NCBI GenBank assembly: GCA_002505765.1
Contig: DAVZ01000070.1
Coordinates: 1 to 35,988, forward strand
Origin: Methanobacterium sp. UBA176
GTDB taxonomy: Archaea; Methanobacteriota; Methanobacteria; Methanobacteriales; Methanobacteriaceae
Length of the DNA stretch: 35,988 bases
Reading direction: 5' to 3'
Position numbers and translations under genes: made by a program. Below, one piece after another: positions 17,104-23,876 of the stretch. How positions within the stretch are numbered: the stretch's first letter is position 1; each line of letters opens with the position of its first letter. The notes beneath the pieces were generated by a model. It was given only the letters and a program-made list of their open reading frames with translations. It made no database searches and had not been told where the DNA came from.

Positions 17104-18144
17104 TTAAGGAACTTTTATCCTGATAATTTTATCATCAGCAGCCTTTGGTATACCTCTACCATCCATGTTTGACGTGGAGATATAAAGATATCCATTATGC
17201 TCTACAACTTCTCTTATTCTACCTAAATCTGAAAAAATCTCTTCTTGACCCGTTACGGTGTTTCCATCAGATCCTAAAGTAATTTTACGTAGTTGTGAAC
17301 CTCTTAGGCCTGCGACGTATAGACTGCCCTTGTGGTATGCAATCCCAGAGGGGGCTAGTGTAAAATCCTGATAAAAGATAAGTGGTTTAATGAAGCCTTC
17401 TGCAGAATCGCTGCCCTGATAAATTGGCCATCCATAGTTTCCACCCTTAACAATAACGTTTATTTCATCATTTCTTGTCTGACCGTGTTCTGATGAATAC
17501 ATTTCTCTGGTTACAGGGTTCCATGTTATCCCTTGAGGATTTCTATGTCCATAGGAGTAAACATAGTTATTAAATGGATTATCTAAAGGAATACTGCCGT
17601 CTTTATTTAACCTCAATATCTTTCCAGCCAGTGAACTGGTATCTTGAGCTAAAGAAGGTTCCCCCGCATCCCCTGATGTTGCATATAGTTTTCCGTCAGG
17701 TCCAAATTTAAGTCTGCCCCCATTATGTATCTGTGCACTGGGAATACCATCCAGTATAATGGTTTCGTTTTCTAATTTTTCATTCAGGGTAAATCTGGAT
17801 ATTCTATTTCCATCAGGGCCAGTATAATATACGTATATAAATTTATTTGTGTTAAACTCAGGATCAACTGCAATCCCCAGCAAACCCGACTCGCTTATCT
17901 CATTGGAATTAATATTTCCCACATTTATAATTGTTTTATTATCTATAATGCTGACATCTCCACCACGCTCAGTAAATATGATTCTATCACTGGGTAAAAA
18001 ATCCATTGCCCAGGGTGTGTCTAAATTTTGAGCTAATATTTCAGTTTCAAATTCCTGCTGGTTTTGAGGTTTTGGAATAGCTAAAATAAGTAAGAAAGAA
18101 ATTAAAATAATAATGCCTGTAATTATTAAAGGTTTATTCTTCAT
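17104..18144 (-). CDS. PQQ-dependent sugar dehydrogenase-like beta-propeller protein
   Basis: About 346 residues from ATG 18144, which has AAGGA in front (an in-frame ATG at 18180 would add 12 residues). An N-terminal hydrophobic helix (IITGIIILISFLLILAI) anchors or exports the protein. The rest matches soluble aldose/glucose dehydrogenases: LDTPWAMDFLP, GLLGIAVDPEF, the catalytic-histidine motif HNGGRLKFGPDGKLYATSGD, YSYGHRNPQGI and GNYGWP. In bacteria these six-bladed propellers oxidise sugars with PQQ outside the cytoplasm. Methanogens are not known to make PQQ, so the real cofactor and role here are open. Confidence 0.82.
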   Translation of the reverse strand: MKNKPLIITGIIILISFLLILAIPKPQNQQEFETEILAQNLDTPWAMDFLPSDRIIFTERGGDVSIIDNKTIINVGNINSNEISESGLLGIAVDPEFNTNKFIYVYYTGPDGNRISRFTLNEKLENETIILDGIPSAQIHNGGRLKFGPDGKLYATSGDAGEPSLAQDTSSLAGKILRLNKDGSIPLDNPFNNYVYSYGHRNPQGITWNPVTREMYSSEHGQTRNDEINVIVKGGNYGWPIYQGSDSAEGFIKPLIFYQDFTLAPSGIAYHKGSLYVAGLRGSQLRKITLGSDGNTVTGQEEIFSDLGRIREVVEHNGYLYISTSNMDGRGIPKAADDKIIRIKVP

Positions 18145-18205
18145 TTTAATCCTTATATTTTTTAATAAATTTATATCCATTCAAGTATTAATTTTTTGTC
18201 CAGTT

Positions 18206-18528
18206 AGAGGCTGTCCCGTAATAATTTTTACACCAGAGATTTTTGATTTTATTTATGGATTTGGAGAGCCTTGGAAAATCCATGATTTTAGGGGGGTATC
18301 GAAAATTCCTTTAAATTTTAGGAAAATGCTAATCATTTTTCTAACTCCTTAAAATCTGTCAAAAATCATATTTTACGCATCGAAAACAGAGTCTTCGAAT
18401 GCTTCGATTTTTGAGGATTTTGCTGTTTAGGAATCAAAAAGATTCCCTTCAACATCGAAAACAGAGCCTTCGAAAGCCCTATTTGCCCTTATTTTTTTCC
18501 TCTGACTTGAATTATTTGGACAGCCTCT
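18206..18528. mobile_element. MITE-like element with 11-bp terminal inverted repeats
   Basis: AGAGGCTGTCC at 18206-18216 is repeated inverted at 18518-18528, enclosing 323 bp without a coding frame. Inside are a 22-bp direct repeat with one mismatch (18378-18399 and 18453-18474, containing ATCGAAAACAGAG), a hairpin AAAATC-CAT-GATTTT (18275-18289) and GGAATC/GATTCC (18430-18446). The right end directly abuts the stop codon of the DUF2283 gene. Flanks share AGTT but no clean target duplication is seen. It is probably a non-autonomous element mobilised by a transposase elsewhere. Confidence 0.6.
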
Positions 18529-18876
18529 TTAGTTATTTAAAAAATGTTTAGAAATGGAAATGCCTTGAATGTTTGTTTTTGCATGAACATGCCTAACAAT
18601 GTCTTTGAATGAAAATGATACATCAACTAATACTTCTGATCCTTCTGACTTAATTTCCACATTCACATTAAAATCATCTTCTTCAAGAACCCTTGGAAGA
18701 ACCTTTAAAACTCTTGAAGCTTGAAGAATTTCAACAGATACTAACTGATTGTCTTTATCGATATCAATTATTATATCTCCAGCATCAATTGTTCTATTAA
18801 AATGATATTCATGATCTACTCTTAAATATAGCAAATCAATATCTTTTTCATATTTTTTAATGAGTTGCATTTTCAT
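18529..18876 (-). CDS. DUF2283 family protein
   Basis: About 115 residues from ATG 18876 (18870 is an alternative; AAGGAAAGG lies just upstream). The DUF2283 pattern is clear at the N-terminus: KKYEKDIDLLYLRVDHEYHF, then DAGDIIIDIDKDNQLVSVEI and LQASRVL. A C-terminal half of about 60 residues is not typical of the short family members. DUF2283 proteins often pair with small RelE- or DUF4258-like genes. Upstream in the same frame is what looks like the tail of such a partner. The stop codon is flush with the MITE-like element. Confidence 0.72.
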   Translation of the reverse strand: MKMQLIKKYEKDIDLLYLRVDHEYHFNRTIDAGDIIIDIDKDNQLVSVEILQASRVLKVLPRVLEEDDFNVNVEIKSEGSEVLVDVSFSFKDIVRHVHAKTNIQGISISKHFLNN

Positions 18877-18963
18877 CCTTTCCTTATTTTGTTCATATGT
18901 AGTTACTACTTTAATAATCTTTTTCTTACCTTTAATTGCGGTGACTATAATTAAATCCTTTGT
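18877..18963 (-). pseudogene. Truncated upstream gene tail, possibly DUF4258-like
   Basis: The frame continues upstream of the DUF2283 start and encodes KTKDLIIVTAIKGKKKIIKV followed by VTTYEQNKER. A pattern of hydrophobic strand, basic turn and V-V-T-x-Y resembles the C-terminal strands of small DUF4258 or RelE-type toxins. It begins directly at the CRISPR-like repeat 18964-19000, so the front of the gene is gone. The family suggestion is tentative. Confidence 0.35.
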
Positions 18964-19000
18964 TTTGCAGAGAATCTTCCAGTAAAACAAGGATTGTGAC
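18964..19000 (+). repeat. Solitary CRISPR-like repeat, copy 3
   Basis: 37 nt beginning TTTGCAGAGAATCTTCCAGT and ending AAAACAAGGATTGTGAC. It belongs to the same variant as copy 6 in the paired array. It separates a truncated minus-strand frame on the left from the ruined ADP-ribosyltransferase gene on the right. Confidence 0.78.
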
Positions 19001-19615
19001 CATTTTTAACTTTATCTACTGGTGATATATCTTATAATCCTGGAACTGGTTTGGATAAACATGTTAGAAATGGGAACTGGATAAATAAGTTGAAAGGCAT
19101 GGATAAAACTAAATTAAATACATTACTGGAATATCAGGATGATCTGTATAAAAATATAAATCATTATCTGAGGTTTTGAAAATTTTCTAAGGACTCAATA
19201 CAAGCTTCTGTTTTAGGAGAAAAGGAATATGTTAAAATTATTGAAGGAAAAATATCTGATTTGAAAAGTTTAATTAACAAAAGCGCCATAGATGAGAATT
19301 TAGTATTGTATAGTGGAATGCATGGCTCAAAAAATATTAAAGTTGGGAGGGGGGTGTACTGAAGGAGATAAAGCATTTTTAAGTACTTCTACAGATTTTG
19401 AAGAGGCTAAAACTCCACACAGATGATACTAAAACCATGTGGGAAATTTAACATCATTAAGGAAATAAAGGCCTACCTGTTACAGGCATTGGAAGAAAAT
19501 AGTTTCACAAGCTTACATAGTTGAAATATTGCTTCCTCCTAATAAATAGAAGTAGTAAATATATATAAAAAAAGAAGGACATAATATAGTACAGGTAAAA
19601 CCAATTAAATGATTT
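19001..19615 (+). pseudogene. Decayed ADP-ribosyltransferase exotoxin-like gene
   Basis: Conceptual pieces across several frames give LLEYQDDLYKNINHYLR, stop, SIQASVLGEKEYVKIIEGKI, NLVLYSGMHGS, EGDKAFLSTSTDFEEAK and SQAYIVEILLPPN. This order matches ADP-ribosyltransferase exoenzymes: a helical start, a strand that normally reads LYRG (here Arg has become Ser), the STS motif, and the late strand with the catalytic Glu region. At least three stops or frameshifts are present (for example TGA near 19177, a frameshift before EGDKA, and further shifts after 19420). The gene cannot make an active enzyme. Confidence 0.7.
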
Positions 19616-19639
19616 TCATGGTCAAGGAAACTAAAAAGG

Positions 19640-19723
19640 AAAAATTAAAGGATATAGAAAGTGGTATATGGCCTCTCCTCCAGGTTCTTTGGTAATTAAA
19701 AAAAAGAACAAACAAAAATAAAT
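19640..19723 (+). pseudogene. Short C-terminal coding remnant
   Basis: A plus-strand frame GYRKWYMASPPGSLVIKKKN ending at a TAA near 19721 looks like the tail of a larger protein, perhaps the one to which the ADP-ribosyltransferase domain belonged. It is too short to name. Confidence 0.25.
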
Positions 19724-19766
19724 AATTTTATTTTAACTCTTTTAAACTTAATTAATTTTAAATTTA

Positions 19767-19895
19767 CACTCCAGGCGAATTTGAAGAGAAAAGAAAGGAG
19801 TTAGACATAGTAGGAGAAGCAGTTAAGGAAGGAATGGTAATAGAAGTACGATACCTTTGGAGAATCTTTGATAAACTTGGAGGTAGAAACTTATG
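19767..19895 (+). pseudogene. Possible nucleotidyltransferase C-terminal remnant
   Basis: An open frame without its own start encodes YTPGEFEEKRKELDIVGEAV, then KEGMVIEVRY and a short tail ending in a TGA that overlaps the ATG of the next gene. The phrase resembles C-terminal tails of MNT-type nucleotidyltransferases. It may be the end of a lost earlier copy of an antitoxin gene. The identification is tentative. Confidence 0.35.
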
Positions 19896-20297
19896 AGAGA
19901 GAACATAAAAAAGATAAGCAAGCACTTAAAAGCAAATGAGAAGATACTTTTTGCTTATCTTTATGGATCAATGGCAAGAGAAGAGGAAAGGGAAGAAAGC
20001 GATGTAGATATAGCGATTTTTCTTGAGGATCCTCTTCTGGCTGAAGATCCACTTTTTGAGACAAAGTTATCCTTAAAATTAGAAAAACTTGTAGGAAGGA
20101 GCGTTGATGTAAGGGTTATTAACTTTGCGCCTTTGATTTTTGTTCATCAGGTATTAAAACACGGGAAACTCCTATTTTCCAGGGACGAAAAAATAAGGAT
20201 TGGATTTGAAACCACAAATATGGACAAATACTTTGATTTTCTTCCTTTGATGGAGGAATATAATAAGAAAAGGTTGGAGAGATATGGAATTAGATAA
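19893..20297 (+). CDS. mntA: MNT-type nucleotidyltransferase, MntA antitoxin
   Basis: A 134-residue minimal nucleotidyltransferase. The motif Y-G-S-M-A-R at residues 24-29 followed by S-D-V-D-I at 36-40 (G25 S26, D37, D39) is the family active site. In type VII toxin-antitoxin systems MntA attaches AMP units to a tyrosine of HepT and so blocks its RNase activity. A 14-bp overlap with the next gene (20284-20297), which encodes HepT, supports the pairing. GGAGG at 19879-19883 precedes the ATG. The genes are intact, unlike most of their surroundings. Confidence 0.9.
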   Translation: MRENIKKISKHLKANEKILFAYLYGSMAREEEREESDVDIAIFLEDPLLAEDPLFETKLSLKLEKLVGRSVDVRVINFAPLIFVHQVLKHGKLLFSRDEKIRIGFETTNMDKYFDFLPLMEEYNKKRLERYGIR

Positions 20298-20706
20298 AGA
20301 GTTAATCCAACTTAGAATTGATATAATAGAGAGAAATTTAGAGGAGATTAAGAAAATTGTGGATGAGGGATATGAAAAATTTAAAGGAAGCTTTAGGGAT
20401 GAATTAGCATCTAAACATGCTCTACTTGAATCCATAGAAGCTTGTATAGATATAACCAACCATATAATAGCTACAAAAGGTTTTAGAAGACCACAGGACT
20501 ATAAAGATGTTTTTGTTATTTTGGAAGAAAACAAAATTTTGGAAAGAAATCTTTCAGAAAAATTGCAGGAGATGGCAAAATTCAGGAATCTTCTGGTCCA
20601 TAGATATGCTGAAACTGAAAAAGAAAAGCTTTTTAAGATAATGAAGATGGATGTAGATGATATAAGGGATTTTATTGGAAGAATTTTAAGATACATAGCA
20701 AAGTAA
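20284..20706 (+). CDS. hepT: HepT (HEPN domain) toxin
   Basis: A 140-residue helical protein of the DUF86/HEPN type. The catalytic R-X4-6-H motif is present as R-N-L-L-V-H-R-Y near residue 100, where the final tyrosine is the one modified by MntA in studied systems. HEPN toxins cleave RNA; with the upstream MntA this forms a type VII toxin-antitoxin module. The ATG overlaps the end of mntA, implying coupled translation. GGAGAG precedes the start. Confidence 0.9.
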   Translation: MELDKELIQLRIDIIERNLEEIKKIVDEGYEKFKGSFRDELASKHALLESIEACIDITNHIIATKGFRRPQDYKDVFVILEENKILERNLSEKLQEMAKFRNLLVHRYAETEKEKLFKIMKMDVDDIRDFIGRILRYIAK

Positions 20707-20778
20707 GATATAAAAGGTTTTTACAGAGCCAAATTTTCTTTAAATCATCAGACGATGATAAGTGGTTTAATAAATTTT

Positions 20779-20843
20779 TTAGCTATATTTTTCCATTAAT
20801 TGACCTTCAGCCAGTATATGTTCTTCCATAGCTTTTAAAAACT
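20779..20843 (-). pseudogene. Possible C-terminal remnant beside a CRISPR-like repeat
   Basis: Directly leftward of the repeat, the minus strand encodes FLKAMEEHILAEGQLMEKYS and a stop. The amphipathic, charged composition looks coding, but there is no start; the front would lie across the repeat. Not identified. Confidence 0.3.
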
Positions 20844-20880
20844 GTTGCAGAAGGTTTTCCAAAAAAACAAGGATTGCGAC
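20844..20880 (+). repeat. Solitary CRISPR-like repeat, copy 4
   Basis: 37 nt beginning GTTGCAGAAGGTTTTCCAAA and ending AAAACAAGGATTGCGAC. It is identical to copy 7 except near the 3' end (GCGAC versus GTAAC). No partner at CRISPR spacing. Confidence 0.78.
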
Positions 20881-21027
20881 TTAGTGTAGTGAATGTGACA
20901 TGATTTCCATATAACGATTAATTTTCATTCTATTAATATGACTGGTTAGAGGGCATTTGAAAAGTAATACTTTCATGAATATTGAATTATAACTCGTATA
21001 AATATGTCTAAGGACATATAATCTATT

Positions 21028-22038
21028 ATGAGTGTAGAATTAGAAAAGAATGAGATAATACTTTACACTGGGGAGGAAGGCGCTGCAACTGTCGAAGTTC
21101 TTTTTAAAGATGAAACAATGTGGTTAACACAAAAAACAATGGCTAATTTGTTTGATGTTAATATAAGGACCATAAGTGAACATTTAGTAAATATCTTTAA
21201 AAGTGGGGAATTAGAAGAATCTTCAGTTATCCGGAAATTCCGGATAACTGCCGCAGATGGTAAAAAGTATAATACTAATTTTTATAACCTGGATGCTATT
21301 ATTGCAGTAGGATACCGTGTAAACTCCAAACAAGCAACACAATTCAGGATATGGGCTACAAAAACATTAAAAGAATATATCACCAAGGGTTTTGTCCTGG
21401 ACGATGAACTTCTAAAAAATGGGACCCGTTTTGGTAAAGATTACTTCGATGAATTACTGGAAAGAATAAAAGAAATAAGAGCTTCAGAGCGAAGGTTCTA
21501 TCAAAAAATAACTGATTTATATGCTGAATGCAGCTATGATTATGATAAGAACTCAAAGATAACAAGAACATTCTACGCCACAGTACAAAATAAACTTCAC
21601 TGGGCCATAACTAAACATACAGCTGCAGAAATAATTCACTTACGGGCTAACAGTAATAAGGAAAATATGGGATTAACCACCTGGAAAAATGCACCAGGTG
21701 GTAAAATTTTAAGTTCTGATATTAAAACTGCTAAAAACTATTTATCAAAAGAAGAGCTTTCAGAATAGAATAATATCGTGAATATGTACTTAGATTATGC
21801 TGAAAATCAGGCAAGGAGACATAAATTAATGTCAATGAAAGACTGGGTGCAGAGATTAGGCTCATTCTTACAATTTAATGAATATGATATCTTAAATAAT
21901 CCTGGCAGAATCTCTAAGGAATTAGCAGATGAAAAAGCAACGAAAGAATATAAAAAATACAGGATAAAGCAAGATAAATTTTATGTTTCGGATTTTGATA
22001 AAAAAGTTAAAAAATATCTAAACAGTAAAGACACTTAA
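21028..22038 (+). pseudogene. RhuM family gene split by an in-frame TAG
   Basis: Two frames, 21028-21768 (246 residues) and 21778-22038, are in the same phase and together make one RhuM-like protein of about 336 residues. The N-terminal part has the usual Y-T-G-E-x-G...V-x-V.F.D.T-M-W-L-T-Q-K-x-M-A-x-L-F-x-V, with a DNA-binding-like region and SELEESSVIRKFR-type segment; the second part reads YLDYAENQARRHKLMSMKDW, the standard RhuM C-terminus. Only a TAG at 21766, where the family has Leu (SELN), interrupts it. RhuM genes are common in genomic islands; their function is unclear. No pyrrolysine system is expected in this lineage, so it is probably a pseudogene. Confidence 0.85.
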
Positions 22039-22065
22039 ATATATAGTATTAATCTTTCGTTTTGT

Positions 22066-22175
22066 ATTGCAGAGGAATATCCAGTAAAACAAGGACCGTG
22101 ACAGTTTGATTTAGTGTACAGCAAACGCTGCCGTCGTCGTTGCAGAGAATCTTCCAGTAAAACAAGGGTTGCGAC
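22066..22175 (+). CRISPR. Minimal CRISPR-like array: two 37-nt repeats and one 36-nt spacer
   Basis: Copy 5 (22066-22102) begins ATTGCAGAGGAATATCCAGT and ends AAAACAAGGACCGTGAC. Copy 6 (22139-22175) begins GTTGCAGAGAATCTTCCAGT and ends AAAACAAGGGTTGCGAC. The 36 bases between them (22103-22138) are unrelated to either repeat and more GC-rich than the surroundings. Repeat and spacer lengths are those of archaeal CRISPR arrays, and the ends GTTGCA and TGCGAC are partly inverted, as in many CRISPR repeats. The copies differ from each other, which suggests an old inactive relic. There is no leader signature or cas gene nearby. Confidence 0.72.
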
Positions 22176-22330
22176 TTATTAAATTATATACCAGAGAAAA
22201 TAGAAGGTATCCCCATCCTTATGCGACAGTAAATGATATTGCTGGACAAAAAGGAGGAAAATTAATGAAAATGGAAATTATCACAGAATTTTGGCTAAAG
22301 GAATTTCAAATGGAGATTCATTATGAATAA
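22176..22330 (+). pseudogene. 5'-truncated frame starting at the CRISPR-like repeat
   Basis: From the end of repeat copy 6 the plus strand stays open: IKLYTRENRRYPHPYATVND, IAGQKGGKLMKMEIITEFWL, KEFQMEIHYE, stop at 22330. A 21-residue product could start at ATG 22265, which has AGGAGG ten bases upstream, but the upstream part looks coding too, so I read it as the tail of a lost gene. It overlaps the next gene by eight bases. No family recognised. Confidence 0.4.
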
Positions 22331-22700
22331 AACGAGAGTTGCAGCCTCACTTCTTGGTATTATTGCCGGACTTGGGGGTGGCGTGTTTCATGGCATTGGA
22401 GAGGTGCTTCAAGGTAATGTAGCTACAAATGAAATAGTGATAGAGGCCTGGCCTGCAATGCAAGCAACTTTAGGAGAGCCTGCAATGACCTTAGTTCCCA
22501 ACTTCCTCTTAACCGGAATACTTGCTATTATTATGGGAATCATAGTCACAATATGGGCAGCAGCATTTATTGGAAGGAAAAATGGAGGTTTGATCCTGAT
22601 TGTGCTTTCAGTAATAATGCTCTATGTTGGTGGAGGTATTATCCCGCCCTTATTTGGAGTACTAGCAGGGGTCATTGGCTCAAGAATTAAACCGAACTAA
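22323..22700 (+). CDS. Small multi-spanning membrane protein
   Basis: A 125-residue hydrophobic protein with about four membrane helices: ASLLGIIAGLGGGVFHGIG, LVPNFLLTGILAIIMGIIVT, the WAAAFIG-GGLILIVLSVIML region and PPLFGVLAGVIGS. The conserved-looking segments GIGEVLQGN and EAWPAM lie on a loop between helices one and two. GGAG lies seven bases before the ATG. It resembles small conserved hypothetical membrane proteins of archaea and bacteria, with no assigned role. Confidence 0.75.
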   Translation: MNKTRVAASLLGIIAGLGGGVFHGIGEVLQGNVATNEIVIEAWPAMQATLGEPAMTLVPNFLLTGILAIIMGIIVTIWAAAFIGRKNGGLILIVLSVIMLYVGGGIIPPLFGVLAGVIGSRIKPN

Positions 22701-22847
22701 GAAAATATCTGGCTAAACAGTATCAAGTATTGTAGACTTAGATCATCCTGTCAACACAATTTAATGTAAATGTGTTAAAATTTTAATTTTCAGTTAGCTT
22801 TGAGGGGCTAACTCGACTAGTTTTAGCCATACTGGCGTTTAGATATT

Positions 22848-22884
22848 GTTGCAGAAGGTTTTCCAAAAAAACAAGGATTGTAAC
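22848..22884 (+). repeat. Solitary CRISPR-like repeat, copy 7
   Basis: 37 nt beginning GTTGCAGAAGGTTTTCCAAA and ending AAAACAAGGATTGTAAC. It is nearly identical to copy 4. No second repeat at CRISPR spacing. Confidence 0.78.
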
Positions 22885-23004
22885 AAGGCAATTCGTGCAG
22901 AAATCAAAGTAAAAGGCAGACTAAATGTTTACAAAGCCAGAAAACAGAGATTAATATGGTTAGAGATAGCAGCGTCCAATCGTTATATGGATCCTGAATA
23001 TCGG
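22885..23004 (+). pseudogene. 5'-truncated frame after a CRISPR-like repeat
   Basis: The plus strand is open from the repeat: KAIRAEIKVKGRLNVYKARK, then QRLIWLEIAASNRYMDPEYR and a TGA. The composition looks coding and basic, but no start exists on this side of the repeat. Not identified. Confidence 0.35.
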
Positions 23005-23242
23005 TGATTTAAATAAATAAATGTGTACAGAATTATTTAGAAAAAGTTAGAGATGCAATTTTAGATTTTGTTGGAAATTAAATTGCCAGAAATTTTTTCT
23101 TTCATAAAATATCATTGCGGAATCGTTTTATAGGGCTTGAACAAGAACACGTGGAAATTATTTTTTTTAAAAATCATTATAATAATAAATATTAAAAAGT
23201 TAATATATAATTATATTATAAATGATCCTGGAGGTGAAAAAA

Positions 23243-23521
23243 ATGATTAATGTTCTTGGACAGCTAAAAGTTGAAAGTTATGATAAGTGGAAGCCTGCTT
23301 TTGATGAAAGATCAACAATGCGCAAAGAAGCGGGCTCTAAAGAAGCTATTCTCTTTCGTAACTCCGATGACCCTAATGATGTCATGATTTTATTTAAATG
23401 GGACAATAAAGAAAATGCACAAAAGTATCTGGAATCAGAATCTATTAAAAAATTACTTAAAAATATAGGTGTAGACATAGTGAAAATTACCTACCTTGAT
23501 GAAGCAGCAAAAACAATTTAA
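23243..23521 (+). CDS. Small ABM-like (dimeric alpha/beta barrel) protein
   Basis: A 92-residue protein from ATG 23243, chosen because GGAGGTG lies six bases upstream; an earlier in-frame ATG (23222) precedes that site. The layout of strand, helix with KWKPAFDERS, strand ILFRNSDDPNDVMILFKWDN, helix ENAQKYLES, strand is that of antibiotic-biosynthesis-monooxygenase-like or cyclase-like ferredoxin folds. Such proteins bind small molecules or haem-like ligands; no specific role can be given. It stands alone between the accessory island and the mevalonate genes. Confidence 0.7.
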   Translation: MINVLGQLKVESYDKWKPAFDERSTMRKEAGSKEAILFRNSDDPNDVMILFKWDNKENAQKYLESESIKKLLKNIGVDIVKITYLDEAAKTI

Positions 23522-23876
23522 ATGAAATTAATCATTTACTTTTTCATAAGTTAATATGCATTAAGTACTATAAGAGATTTATAAACAGCCTAAATAATTA
23601 AAAAAGTAATCAATACAATTAAATAGATTAAATGCCTATAAATTATGGCTGTTTAGATATTATAATGTCGTATGATTTTTGATGGTTTTTAAATCATTAT
23701 TGAAGGTTATAATTTAAAAAACACGTATTTATATGATTATTATTTCAAAAATAGAAAATAATCTATTAATTTCTTATAACCAAAAAGGTAGGCCGTTGAA
23801 AAATAATACAATTTTAGTTCATTTTAAAAAAAAAGTTTAATTACAGCATTAAGTTGTAATCAAGTTCTTTAAACAG
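23522..23876. other. AT-rich convergent intergenic region
   Basis: Between the ABM-like gene and the end of the thiolase gene. AT-rich, with several T-runs that could terminate both transcripts. A DUF35 gene, which often follows archaeal thiolases, is not here. Confidence 0.45.

Larger units (their letters stand above)
20707..21027. other. Intergenic region with a CRISPR-like repeat
   Basis: It contains the repeat at 20844-20880 and a short minus-strand remnant beside it. The final 100 bp hold an AT-rich stretch that could be the rhuM promoter. No gene is seen. Confidence 0.45.
22701..23242. other. Intergenic region with a CRISPR-like repeat and coding remnants
   Basis: It contains the repeat at 22848-22884 and the truncated frame after it. 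Another short open piece near 23026-23080 (YLEKVRDAILDFVGN then stop) may be a further gene tail. The last 60 bp before 23243 are nearly pure AT and probably hold a promoter for the next gene. Confidence 0.4.

Noticed and set aside
18877..18990. Longer form of the DUF2283 gene starting at 18990
   Set aside because: That start is a TTG inside the CRISPR-like repeat; the DUF2283 fold begins at 18876 or 18870, where a purine-rich site precedes it. The upstream codons are better read as a remnant of another gene.
21766..21768. TAG as a pyrrolysine codon
   Set aside because: The family has an ordinary leucine here, and pyrrolysine is not expected in Methanobacteriales; nonsense mutation is simpler.
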